A DNA stretch of 64,000 nucleotides from Pseudothauera rhizosphaerae. Lineage in GTDB: Bacteria > Pseudomonadota > Gammaproteobacteria > Burkholderiales > Rhodocyclaceae. Below, one piece after another: positions 54,415 to 62,774 of this stretch (its first letter is position 1; each line of letters opens with the position of its first letter). The notes beneath the pieces are model-generated. The model was not told where the DNA came from and ran no database searches. It was given only the letters and a program-made list of their open reading frames with translations. The position numbers and the translations under genes are program-made. The stretch is taken from positions 62,001-126,000 of the forward strand of contig NZ_SSOD01000010.1 of NCBI RefSeq assembly GCF_004801305.1, in the 5' to 3' direction.

Positions 54415-56343
54415 GTGGAAAAAGTCGATGCGCTCGCCACCCTGGGGCAGGACGAACTCCTGAAACCGGCACGGGTCAAGGCCGCGCTGGCGGCCAACGA
54501 CCGTCTCAAGCTCTACCTGAGCGTGCTGCAGGCCGCCGGCGAGCGTGCCGACAAGGCCGACGCCCCGCCCCTGGATCTCTCCTGCGAGCTCGCCGCCGCG
54601 GGCGTGAACGCGCCCTGGCTCGCCAACCTGCCGGCCGCCGCCTACCGGGAAGGCCGCACGCTGCACATCCCCGAACTCGCCCGCCTCGCCGGACTGCTGC
54701 GCGAGGACCTGCACACCATGGCGCGGCCGCTGGAAGGCGACGCGGACTTCGATACCCGCCTCGCCCACTGGACCGGATGGGTGGACGGACTGGCGCCGAA
54801 CGAACTCTCCCCCGAGCAGTTGCACGCGCTGGTGAGCGGCAAGCGCGGCAAGAACGACAGCGTCCACCTGCTGATCATGGACCTGCACAAGGCGCTCAAC
54901 CGCATGGCCGCCCGACTGTCCAGCGAGAACATCGACGGCGCCCACGTGTGGCAACTGGACGAGGCCGACCGGCCGCGGGTGGCCGCCTTCATGCGCGGCG
55001 TCAATGCCACGCGCGCCCTCAAGCTCGACCACCCCGGCCTGGATACCGCCGCCACCCGCGACGGCGTGCGCCTGCTGCTGCAGAACGACATCGGCACCAA
55101 CGACGCCCACGTGCTGGTGATCCAGGTGGAGGACCTGCACGTCAGCCTCACCTATTCCGACCTGCACCGGCGCCGTTTCGACTTCTTCCGCACCCTGCTC
55201 GAAGCGGTCGGCGCGGAGTGGACCGAACCCCGGGCACGCGTCACTGCCGGCCTCAACGCGGGCGATGCCTACTACGTGGGCGTGGCCACCTTCGCCTGCG
55301 CCGACGAGGAACTGCTGGGGGCAGTACTCGAAGGCATAGGCGAGCGCATCGTGTTCCTGATCGACTGGAACCGGGCGCGCAAGCGGCTGGAACTCTTCGT
55401 GGGCAGGCCCGCCGCGCTGGAGGTGCTGACCGAGGCCGCCCGGCGCCGGATCGGCCACATGAGCTGGCTCACGGCCGGCGGCGAGAAGCTGGTCTTCGGC
55501 GCCATGGAGGCGCTGGGCCCGGACTACTTCCATCTGGGCGACCGCCTGGACGACGTCATGGGCGCCGAGCGGGCGGTGGAATTCCTGCTCGACGCCTTCG
55601 CGCTCGCCACCAAGGCCATGCAGCAGCATCAGCCGGCCGCGCTGATCGCCGACGACACGCGCCTGCTGCTGGCGCGTTACATGAGCCGCCACGACGAGTT
55701 CGACCTGCTGGCCGAACACGCCGCCTACTGCCACGCCCTGGCCGAAGGGCTGCGGGATGCGCTCGCCCACGGCCACGAGCGCGACCGGGAAGCCGCCCGC
55801 AGCTTCGCCGAGCGCGCCAAGGACTGGGAGCGCCGCGCCGACCAGTTGGTGATGGACGCCCGCGCCCGCGCCGAGGCCCGCCCGCGCTGGACCGGCTTCG
55901 CCAGGCTGGTGGAGGGTGCCGACGACGTGGCCGACGCGCTGGAGGAGGCCGCCTTCCTGCTGTGCCTGATCGCCGCCGGCCACCATCACGGCTGGCGCGG
56001 AGAAGTGCACCAGTCCATGCGCCTGCTGGCCGACGCCGTGCTCGGCGCGGTGCAGGACCACGTCAAGGCGCTGGCCATCGCCCGCAGCTTCGGCGAGGGC
56101 AGTTGCGCCGAGGACCACGAGGAGTTCGTCGCCGCCCTGTGGCGCGTGCTCAACGCGGAACGCCAGAGCGACATCCTGCTGCGGGAGGTGCGCCGCGCGC
56201 TGGCCGAACACGTGAGCGACGCCGCCACGCTGCAGTTGAGCACCGACTTCGCCCAGGCGCTGGAAGCGGCCACCGACGCCCTGCTCGCCACCGGCTACGG
56301 CCTGCGGCGGCTGGCCTTCAGCCGCGCGGGGGCGGGCGAATGA
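54415..56343 (+). CDS. Unknown protein with C-terminal PhoU/DUF47-like domain
   Basis: The product has 642 residues from GTG 54415, which has GGGAG 6 nt ahead; ATG 54388 without a ribosome site is the alternative. The first 400 residues match nothing I recognise. They are soluble and rich in charged helices and contain a predicted alpha/beta stretch around EDLHVSLTYSDLHRRRFDFF. The last ~220 form helices of the PhoU/DUF47 type (WERRADQLVMDARARAE, then ARLVEGADDVADALEEAAF). DUF47 proteins act with phosphate transporters. Its stop overlaps the PPDK-half start (ATGA), so the two are coupled. Function unknown. Confidence 0.8.
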   Translation: MEKVDALATLGQDELLKPARVKAALAANDRLKLYLSVLQAAGERADKADAPPLDLSCELAAAGVNAPWLANLPAAAYREGRTLHIPELARLAGLLREDLHTMARPLEGDADFDTRLAHWTGWVDGLAPNELSPEQLHALVSGKRGKNDSVHLLIMDLHKALNRMAARLSSENIDGAHVWQLDEADRPRVAAFMRGVNATRALKLDHPGLDTAATRDGVRLLLQNDIGTNDAHVLVIQVEDLHVSLTYSDLHRRRFDFFRTLLEAVGAEWTEPRARVTAGLNAGDAYYVGVATFACADEELLGAVLEGIGERIVFLIDWNRARKRLELFVGRPAALEVLTEAARRRIGHMSWLTAGGEKLVFGAMEALGPDYFHLGDRLDDVMGAERAVEFLLDAFALATKAMQQHQPAALIADDTRLLLARYMSRHDEFDLLAEHAAYCHALAEGLRDALAHGHERDREAARSFAERAKDWERRADQLVMDARARAEARPRWTGFARLVEGADDVADALEEAAFLLCLIAAGHHHGWRGEVHQSMRLLADAVLGAVQDHVKALAIARSFGEGSCAEDHEEFVAALWRVLNAERQSDILLREVRRALAEHVSDAATLQLSTDFAQALEAATDALLATGYGLRRLAFSRAGAGE

Positions 56344-57962
56344 AGAAAGTCCCGGCCCCATCGCCTTCCGGCGCAGCCGAGACGCGCCGGACCGTACGCC
56401 TGATCCACGCGGACCATCCCCTCACCGCCACTGCAGGCCCGCAGGAACTCGGCTTCAAGGCCTGGAACCTGGCGCGCATGGCTGCCCTGGGCCTGCCGGT
56501 GCCGCCCGCCTTCGTGCTCGGCACGGGCTGGTGCGCACAATCCGCCGCAGTGGAGCGGGAGTGCTGGCTCCCCGCGCTGGTGGAACTGGAGCGGCTGACC
56601 CGGCTGCGCCTGGGCGACGTGCGCCATCCCCTGCTGCTGTCGGTGCGCTCCGGCGCGCCGGTATCCATGCCCGGCATGATGGACACGCTGCTCAACATCG
56701 GCCTCACCGCCGCCACCCTGCCCGGCTTCATCCGCATCGGCGGCCAGCCGCGCCTCGCCTGGGACGCCTACCGCCGCCTCATCAGCGGCTTCGGCGAAGT
56801 GGTCGCCGGCGTGGACGCGGGCCACTTCGAGGCGGATCTGGACAACCTGCGCGGCGATGCCGACGAACGCAGCCTGGACTTCGCCGACCTGCGCACGCTG
56901 GCCGCGCGCCACCTGGAAACCTACCGCCGCGAGGCCGGCGAGGCCTTCCCCCAGGACGCCCACGCCCAGCTCGAAATGGCCATCGCCGCCGTGTTCGCCT
57001 CCTGGAACGCCCCCAGGGCGCGCACCTACCGGGAACTGCACGGCCTGCCCCACGACCTGGGCACCGCCGTCACCGTGCAGGCCATGGTGTTCGGCAATGC
57101 GGGCGGCCTGTCGGGGGCGGGCGTGGGATTCACACGCGATCCGAGCAGCGGCGAAGCGAAGCCCTGGGTCGATTTCCTTTTCAACGCCCAGGGCGAGGAC
57201 GTGGTCAGCGGCCGCCGCAGCGCGCTTGGACACGAGGAACTGGCCGCCGTCGCGCCCCACGTGTGGGAGGCCCTGCTGCAGGCCGCCGACCGGCTGGAAC
57301 GCGCCTTCGGCGACATGCAGGACTTCGAGTTCACCGTGCAGGACGGCCGCCTGTACCTGCTGCAGACGCGGGAAGGCAAGCGCACGCCGCTCGCCGCCGC
57401 ACGCATCGCCCTCGACCTGTACGAGGAAGGCCGCATAGATGCCCGCACCGCCCGCGAACGCACCGCCGGGCTGGACGCCCAGTCCCTGACCCAGCGCCGA
57501 ATCACCGCCGCCGACGGGGCCGTGCTCGTGCCCCTTGCCCACGCGCCCAGCGCGGCGAGCGGCGTGGCCTGCGGCGAGATCGCCCTCGACGAGGCCCGCG
57601 CCCGCGAGCGCACCCGCGCCGGCGCGGCCGTCGTGCTGGTGCGCAACGACGCGGAGACGCGGGACATCGCCGCCCTCGACCTCGCCGAAGGCTTGCTGAC
57701 GCGGCGCGGGGCGCGCACCTCCCACGCCGCGGTCGTCGCCCGCCAGCTCGGCAAGGTCTGCCTGGTCGGCTGCGACGGCCTGCAGATCGACGAGGCCGCG
57801 CGCACCATCCGGCTGGGCGACACCACGCTGCGCGAGGGCGACCTGCTGACCCTGGACGGCAACACCGGCACCCTCTACGCCGGCCGCGCCCAGGTCGTGG
57901 AGACGGTGCCCGAGGCGCTCATGGAACGGCTCCGGGCCCTGCGCACGGCCGAACGGGCCTGA
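56340..57962 (+). CDS. Half-length pyruvate phosphate dikinase (ATP-grasp and phospho-His domains only)
   Basis: This 540-residue protein follows PPDK closely in its first part: GFKAWNLARMAALGLPVPP, SVRSGAPVSMPGMMDTLLNI, VQAMVFGNAGGLSGAGVGF and FNAQGEDVVSG. The swivel histidine domain is intact (His462 in ARTSHAAVVARQLGK). The C-terminal PEP/pyruvate TIM barrel, about 350 residues in normal 870-900-residue PPDK, is absent. There is no frameshift remnant: it ends cleanly with TGA and intergenic DNA follows. It should form phospho-His from ATP and Pi but has no visible acceptor site. It is coupled to a PhoU-like protein. Phenylphosphate synthase and rifampicin phosphotransferase fit less well. 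Confidence 0.88.
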   Translation: MKKVPAPSPSGAAETRRTVRLIHADHPLTATAGPQELGFKAWNLARMAALGLPVPPAFVLGTGWCAQSAAVERECWLPALVELERLTRLRLGDVRHPLLLSVRSGAPVSMPGMMDTLLNIGLTAATLPGFIRIGGQPRLAWDAYRRLISGFGEVVAGVDAGHFEADLDNLRGDADERSLDFADLRTLAARHLETYRREAGEAFPQDAHAQLEMAIAAVFASWNAPRARTYRELHGLPHDLGTAVTVQAMVFGNAGGLSGAGVGFTRDPSSGEAKPWVDFLFNAQGEDVVSGRRSALGHEELAAVAPHVWEALLQAADRLERAFGDMQDFEFTVQDGRLYLLQTREGKRTPLAAARIALDLYEEGRIDARTARERTAGLDAQSLTQRRITAADGAVLVPLAHAPSAASGVACGEIALDEARARERTRAGAAVVLVRNDAETRDIAALDLAEGLLTRRGARTSHAAVVARQLGKVCLVGCDGLQIDEAARTIRLGDTTLREGDLLTLDGNTGTLYAGRAQVVETVPEALMERLRALRTAERA

Positions 57963-58033
57963 ACGCCCATCCGCGTTTTCCCGATAAGGTACGAAGAAAA
58001 GCATCGTTCGCATTCCCTGCCCCGCTTCATAGA

Positions 58034-58057
58034 CTTCCCGGTTTTTCTACCGGGAAG
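58034..58057 (+). promoter_or_regulatory. Leader hairpin that hides the ribosome site of the acyl-CoA dehydrogenase
   Basis: CTTCCCGGT-TTTTCT-ACCGGGAAG is a 9-bp perfect stem with a 6-nt U-rich loop. The 3' arm contains GGGAAG, part of the likely ribosome site GGAAGGG, 6 nt before ATG 58066. Folding would block initiation. It could also act as a terminator-like pause for the operon upstream, but no T-run follows the stem. Confidence 0.5.
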
Positions 58058-58065
58058 GGCCGGAC

Positions 58066-59241
58066 ATGGATTTCAGCCTGAGCAGCGAACAGCAGGTCCT
58101 GGTGGAGCTGGCCGACCGTCTGGGGCGCGAGGTCTTCGCGCCCAAGGCGGCGCGCTGGGACCGGAACCACGAATACCCCCACGAGAACGTGGAGGTGCTG
58201 CGCCAGGCCGGCCTGCTGGGCATGACCATCCCGCGCCGCTTCGGCGGCCAGGAACGCCCGCTGATCGACGTGGCGCTGGTCATCGAACAGATCGCCCGCT
58301 ACTGCGGTGTCACCGCCCGCATCGTGGTGGAGACCAACGTGGGCGCGCTGGGCTGCATCATGGCCTACGGCAGCGAGGCCCAGCAGCGCGAGACCGCCCG
58401 CCGCATCCTCGAAGAGGGCGACAAGCCGGTCATCGCCATGACCGAGCCCGAGGCGGGCACGGACCTGACCGCCCTGCGCACCACCGCGGTGGAGCAGGAC
58501 GACCACTACGTCATCCACGGCACCAAGCACTGGATCACCGGCGGCGGCATCGCCCGCACCAACTTCGTCTTCGCCCGCATCGTGGACCGCGGCGGCCGCG
58601 ACCAGGGCATAGGCGGCATCCTGGTGGACAAGGGCACGCCGGGCTTCCGCTTCGGCCGCGTGGAGGACGCCATGGGGCTGCGCGGCATCCCGGAGACCGA
58701 GCTGATCTTCGAGAACTGCCGGGTACCCAAGGAAAACCTGGTGCCGGCCGACCCGCGCGACCGCTTCAAGAAGCTGATGAACGGCTACAACGCCCAGCGC
58801 ATCGGCGCCTCCTGCGTGGCCCTGGGCATCGCCCGCGGCGCCCACGAGCTGGCGGTGGACTACATGCAGCAGCGCACTTCCGGCGGCCGCAAGCTGGCCG
58901 ACTACCAGGGCCTGCGCTGGATGGCGGCCCACGGCGAGGCCAGGCTGCAGGCCGCCCGCCTGCTGATCCACCGCGCCGCCTGCAACGCCCGCCACCTGCC
59001 CAACAACGTGATGCTGCCGGACATGGAGGAAGCCTCCATCGCCAAGGTGTTCACCGCCCACAACGCCTTCGACGTGGTCAGCGAATCCCTGCAGATGTTC
59101 GGCGCCGCCGGCTACTCGCGGGACCTGCCGCTGGAACGCATGCTGCGCGACGTGCGCATGTTCCAGATCGGCGGCGGCACCTCCCAGGCCCAGCTCAACA
59201 TGATCGCCCGCTGCATCTTCCCCGACGCGGGGCGCCCGTGA
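58066..59241 (+). CDS. Acyl-CoA dehydrogenase
   Basis: The protein has 391 residues and the full ACAD fold: N-terminal helices (1-120), beta domain with MTEPEAGTDLTAL (about 125-137) and HGTKHWITGGG, and a C-terminal bundle with MFGAAGYSRDLPLERMLRDVR. The site that is EGT in short/medium-chain enzymes reads GGGT, as in isovaleryl-type ACADs whose catalytic Glu lies elsewhere. It oxidises an acyl-CoA to the enoyl-CoA, passing electrons to ETF. Its stop overlaps the GTG start of the CoA transferase. Substrate unknown. Confidence 0.93.
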   Translation: MDFSLSSEQQVLVELADRLGREVFAPKAARWDRNHEYPHENVEVLRQAGLLGMTIPRRFGGQERPLIDVALVIEQIARYCGVTARIVVETNVGALGCIMAYGSEAQQRETARRILEEGDKPVIAMTEPEAGTDLTALRTTAVEQDDHYVIHGTKHWITGGGIARTNFVFARIVDRGGRDQGIGGILVDKGTPGFRFGRVEDAMGLRGIPETELIFENCRVPKENLVPADPRDRFKKLMNGYNAQRIGASCVALGIARGAHELAVDYMQQRTSGGRKLADYQGLRWMAAHGEARLQAARLLIHRAACNARHLPNNVMLPDMEEASIAKVFTAHNAFDVVSESLQMFGAAGYSRDLPLERMLRDVRMFQIGGGTSQAQLNMIARCIFPDAGRP

Positions 59242-60470
59242 GCGGCGGGCCGCTGGCGGGCGTCCGCGTCCTCGACCTGTCGCGCATCCTGGCTGGCCCG
59301 AACTGCGCCCAGTTGCTGGGCGACCTGGGCGCGGAAGTGATCAAGGTGGAAAAGCCCGGCGAGGGCGACGACACCCGGCGCTGGGGGCCGCCCTTCGTGC
59401 GCGACCGGCACGGCAAGCCCACCGGCGAGAGCGCCTACTATCTGTGCGCCAACCGCAACAAGCGCTCCATCGCCGTGGACCTCTCCCGCCCCGAAGGCCA
59501 GTCCCTGGTCCGCCGGCTGGCCGCGCGCAGCGACGTGCTGATCGAGAACTACAAGGTCGGCACGCTGGGACGCTACGGCCTGGACTACGCCAGCCTGCAC
59601 GAGACCCTGCCCGGGCTGATCTACTGCTCCATCACCGGCTTCGGCCAGACCGGCCCCTACGCCACGCGCAGCGGCTACGATTTCCTGATCCAGGGCATGG
59701 GCGGCATCATGAGCCTGACCGGGGAACCGGACGGCCCGCCCATGAAGACCGGCGTGGGCATCGCCGACGTCATGACCGGCATGTACGCCGCGGTCGCCAT
59801 CCTCGCCGCCCTGCGCCACAAGGAGCATACGGGCGAAGGCCAGCACATCGACCTGGCCCTGTTCGACACCCAGCTCGCCTGGCTGGTGAACGCCGGCACC
59901 AATTACCTGCTCTCGGGCCGCGACCAGCCCCGACTGGGCAACGCCCACCCCAACATCGTGCCCTACGAGGTCTTTCCCGCCCGCGGCGGGCATTTCATCC
60001 TGGCGGTGGGCAACGACGGCCAGTTCCGCCGCCTGTGCGGCCTGCTGGAACGGCCCGGACTGGCCGACGATCCGCGCTACGCCACCAACCCGGCGCGCCT
60101 GGAGCACCGGGACACGCTGATCCCGCTGCTGAAGGACCTCACCCGCCGCCGGGAACGCAGCCACTGGCTCGGCCAGTGCGAAGCCCTGGGCATTCCCGCC
60201 GGCCCGGTGAACACCGTGTCCGAAGCCTTCGCCGACCCGCAGGCCCGTTTCCGCGGCGCCCGCGTGGACCTCGCCGACGAGGAGGTGGAAGGCGGCAGCG
60301 TGCCCCTGGTCGCCAACCCCATCCGGCTCAACGCCACGCCGGTCACCTACCGCCGCGCCCCGCCCCGCCTGGGCGCCCACAGCCGGGAAATCCTCGCCGA
60401 AGTGCTGGAACTGCCGCCGCAGGAGATCGACGCGCTGATCGCCGCCGGGGTCGTCGCCGAGGGGGCATGA
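59238..60470 (+). CDS. Class III (CaiB/BaiF) CoA transferase
   Basis: The protein has 410 residues with catalytic aspartate Asp177 in GIADVMTGMYAA, LDLSRILAGPNCAQLLGDLGAEVIKVE in parts, and RPEGQSLVRRLAARSDVLIENY. It swaps CoA between carboxylates. GTG 59238 overlaps the preceding stop as GTGA. With the dehydrogenase it probably activates and oxidises one acid, for example a dicarboxylate or aromatic-derived acid. The pair is the sort found in catabolic clusters. Confidence 0.93.
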   Translation: MSGGPLAGVRVLDLSRILAGPNCAQLLGDLGAEVIKVEKPGEGDDTRRWGPPFVRDRHGKPTGESAYYLCANRNKRSIAVDLSRPEGQSLVRRLAARSDVLIENYKVGTLGRYGLDYASLHETLPGLIYCSITGFGQTGPYATRSGYDFLIQGMGGIMSLTGEPDGPPMKTGVGIADVMTGMYAAVAILAALRHKEHTGEGQHIDLALFDTQLAWLVNAGTNYLLSGRDQPRLGNAHPNIVPYEVFPARGGHFILAVGNDGQFRRLCGLLERPGLADDPRYATNPARLEHRDTLIPLLKDLTRRRERSHWLGQCEALGIPAGPVNTVSEAFADPQARFRGARVDLADEEVEGGSVPLVANPIRLNATPVTYRRAPPRLGAHSREILAEVLELPPQEIDALIAAGVVAEGA

Positions 60471-60528
60471 AGCCTGCCCGCGCAGCAAGGGCTGAAATGA
60501 AACACACCATGCCTGCACCGTGCGCAAG

Positions 60529-60634
60529 CCCCTCTCCCCTCGCGGGAGAGGGGTTGGGGAGAGGGGGCTGGGACGGGCGCCGTGCCTGCATCGAGCGCCC
60601 CCTCTCCCCGGCCCTCTCCCGCGAGGGGAGAGGG
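60529..60634. repeat. Palindromic intergenic repeat pair
   Basis: The units CCCCTCTCCCCTCGCGGGAG and its inverse CTCCCGCGAGGGGAGAGGG stand about 65 nt apart, with inner GGGGAGAGGGGGC and GCCCCCTCTCCCC also inverted. It is a second family, different from the one at 10 kb. It lies in the 318-nt gap between the CoA transferase and the substrate-binding protein. The remaining part of that gap holds only a possible -10 TAGACT near 60740. Confidence 0.8.
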
Positions 60635-60788
60635 AGCACAGCCACCCCGTTTCATGCGTCGTGGGTCGCGCCGGGCGCGGTGGAGCAACTGATATGCAAA
60701 TCCGAATTTCTCGGTTCCCGTCCTCCCGCCCCCTCCCTAGACTGCCGCGGGCATCGCCGACCCCGCCATCCCGAAAGGAACACCGATC

Positions 60789-61799
60789 ATGAAGCGTTTC
60801 CTGCGTCACACCGCCGCCCTGGCCGCCGGCCTGGTCCTGGCCGCGGGCAGCCTGTCCGCCCAGGCCGAAGGGCGCATCCGCATCGCCCAGCAGTTCGGCA
60901 TCACCTATCTGGTCCTGGACGTGCTGCGCGACCAGCAACTGGTGGAAAAGCACGGCCGCAAGGCGGGGCTGGACATCCAGGTGGAATGGGCCAAGCTCTC
61001 CGGCGCCACGGCCATGAACGAGGCCCTGCTCTCCGGCAATCTGGACATCGTGTCCGCCGGCGTGCCGCCGGCCCTGGTCCTGTGGGACCGCACCCGCGGC
61101 AAGCAGAACGTCAAGGCCGTGGCGGCGCTGGGTTCGCTGCCCAACTACCTGCTCACCAACAACCCGAACGTCAGGACCCTGACGGACTTCGGCGACAAGG
61201 ACCGCATCGCCGTGCCGGCCGCCGGCGTCGGCTTCCAGTCGCGCACGCTGCAGATCGAGACGGCCCGCCTGTTCGGCAAGGAAAACTTCAACCGCTACGA
61301 CCGCATCTCCGTCAGCCTGCCCCACCCGGAAGCCACCGCGGCGCTGATTTCCGGCGGCCTGGACGTGAACGCGCACTTCTCCAGCGCGCCCTTCTACTAC
61401 CAGGCCCTGGAAGCCAACCCGAACATCCGCAAGGTGCTCAGTTCCTACGACATCCTCGGCGGCCCGGCCACTTTCTGCGTGCTCTACACCACGGAGAAAT
61501 TCCGCGGCGAGAATCCCAAGACCTACAAGGCGTTCTACGACGCCCTCGTGGAAGCCTCGGAATGGCTGCGCCACAACAAGGCGGAAGCCGCCCGCCTCTT
61601 CATCCGCCAGCAGAAGTCCAGGCTGTCCGAGGAATTCGTCCGCAAGATCCTGGACGACCCGGAGAACGACTTCACCATCGTGCCGCAGCAGACCTTCGTC
61701 TATGCCACCGAACTGCACAACATCGGCGTGCTGAAGAACAAGGCCGGCTCGTGGAAGGACTACTTCTTCGAGGAAGCCCACAGCCTGCCGGGCAGTTGA
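60789..61799 (+). CDS. ABC transporter substrate-binding protein, NMT1/SsuA-like
   Basis: The 336-residue periplasmic protein has a signal peptide (MKRFLRHTAALAAGLVLAAG, cut at AQA-EGR). It has the type II fold of nitrate/sulfonate/taurine binding proteins (RIAQQFGITYLVLDVL, MNEALLSGNLDIVSAGVPP, FYDALVEASEWLRHNKAEAA). AAGGA precedes ATG 60789. No permease or ATPase gene is next to it, so it is an orphan here; the ATPase at the left edge is far away. The substrate could be an organic anion handled by the flanking acyl-CoA and 2-hydroxyacid enzymes. Confidence 0.9.
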   Translation: MKRFLRHTAALAAGLVLAAGSLSAQAEGRIRIAQQFGITYLVLDVLRDQQLVEKHGRKAGLDIQVEWAKLSGATAMNEALLSGNLDIVSAGVPPALVLWDRTRGKQNVKAVAALGSLPNYLLTNNPNVRTLTDFGDKDRIAVPAAGVGFQSRTLQIETARLFGKENFNRYDRISVSLPHPEATAALISGGLDVNAHFSSAPFYYQALEANPNIRKVLSSYDILGGPATFCVLYTTEKFRGENPKTYKAFYDALVEASEWLRHNKAEAARLFIRQQKSRLSEEFVRKILDDPENDFTIVPQQTFVYATELHNIGVLKNKAGSWKDYFFEEAHSLPGS

Positions 61800-61813
61800 G
61801 CGCCGGACGCGCC

Positions 61814-62755
61814 ATGCCCAGGCCCTTCGTGCTGATCGCCGAGTACATGGACGACGGCGGCGTCCGCGCGCTGCAGCAGGACTTCGCCGTCCACTACGAC
61901 CCGGACCTGTTCGAATCGCCCGCGGAACTGCACCGCCTGATCGGCGGCGCCCGGGCCCTCATCGTGCGCAACCGCACCCAGGTTACGGCCGAACTGCTGG
62001 CCCGGGCCCCGGCACTGCGGGTCATCGGCCGGCTGGGCGTGGGACTGGACAACATCGATCTGGACACCTGCCGCACACGCGGCATCGCCGTCCATCACGC
62101 GCCAGGCGCGAACGCCCAGGCCGTGGCCGAATACGCCCTGGCCATGACCCTGGTCACGCTGCGCGGCAGCTACGGTGCCACCGCGGAGGTGGCGGCGGGC
62201 GCCTGGCCCCGTGCAGCCCTGGGCAACGGCGGCGAGGCCGCGGGCAGGACGCTGGGCCTGGTGGGCTTCGGCGACATCGGCCAGCGCACGGCGCGGCTGG
62301 CGCGCGCCATCGGGCTGGGGGTCGTCGCCTACGATCCCGCCCATGGCCCCGACGCCCCCGTCTGGCAGTCCTCCGGCGTGGAATGCGTGGATCTGCCCAC
62401 GCTGCTCGCGCGCGCCGATGCCGTCTCCCTGCATCTGCCGCTGAATCCCGCCACCCGGGGACTGTTCGGCCGCGACACACTGGCCCGCATGCGCCCCGGT
62501 GCCGTGCTGATCAACACCGCCCGCGGCGGCATCGTCGACGAGGCGGCACTCGCCGACGCACTGCGCCGCGGCCACCTGAGCGGGGCTGCGCTCGACGTCT
62601 TCGCCCACGAACCGCTGCCGTCCGGCTCGCCGCTGGCGGGCCTGCCCAACGTGTGGCTCACGCCCCACGTGGCCGGCCTGACCCGGGAAGCGAACCGGCG
62701 CATCGGCACCCAGGTTGCCGAACAGGTGCGCAACAGCCTGTCGAGCCCGGCCTGA
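61814..62755 (+). CDS. D-2-hydroxyacid dehydrogenase (NAD-dependent)
   Basis: This 313-residue protein has the NAD loop LGLVGFGDIGQRTARLARAIG (in two parts) and the catalytic Arg/Glu/His in INTARGGIVDEAAL, DVFAHEPLP and LTPHVAGLT. It resembles phosphoglycerate/hydroxypyruvate reductase and sulfolactate dehydrogenases. ATG 61814 lies 14 nt after the binding-protein stop, so the two are probably co-transcribed. That link suggests that the imported ligand, or a product of it, is a hydroxy or keto acid. The true substrate is unknown. Confidence 0.9.
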   Translation: MPRPFVLIAEYMDDGGVRALQQDFAVHYDPDLFESPAELHRLIGGARALIVRNRTQVTAELLARAPALRVIGRLGVGLDNIDLDTCRTRGIAVHHAPGANAQAVAEYALAMTLVTLRGSYGATAEVAAGAWPRAALGNGGEAAGRTLGLVGFGDIGQRTARLARAIGLGVVAYDPAHGPDAPVWQSSGVECVDLPTLLARADAVSLHLPLNPATRGLFGRDTLARMRPGAVLINTARGGIVDEAALADALRRGHLSGAALDVFAHEPLPSGSPLAGLPNVWLTPHVAGLTREANRRIGTQVAEQVRNSLSSPA

Positions 62756-62774
62756 CCGTCTGCCGGAACCGCGG

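Noticed and set aside
54339-57962. A single 1207-codon frame that would fuse the PhoU-like region to the PPDK half
   Set aside because: Its first 667 codons are in a different frame from the PhoU-like gene and give Arg/Pro-rich nonsense. Only the last 540 codons are the true PPDK-half, which has its own ATG overlapping the previous stop.
56340-57962. Phenylphosphate synthase (PEP-synthase-like, known in Thauera/Azoarcus)
   Set aside because: There the ATP-binding and histidine parts are on separate proteins; here both are fused with clear PPDK sequence and no phenol genes are near.
60529-60634. Rho-independent terminator after the CoA transferase
   Set aside because: The stems are strong but no T-run follows, and the facing-pair structure fits a dispersed repeat better.
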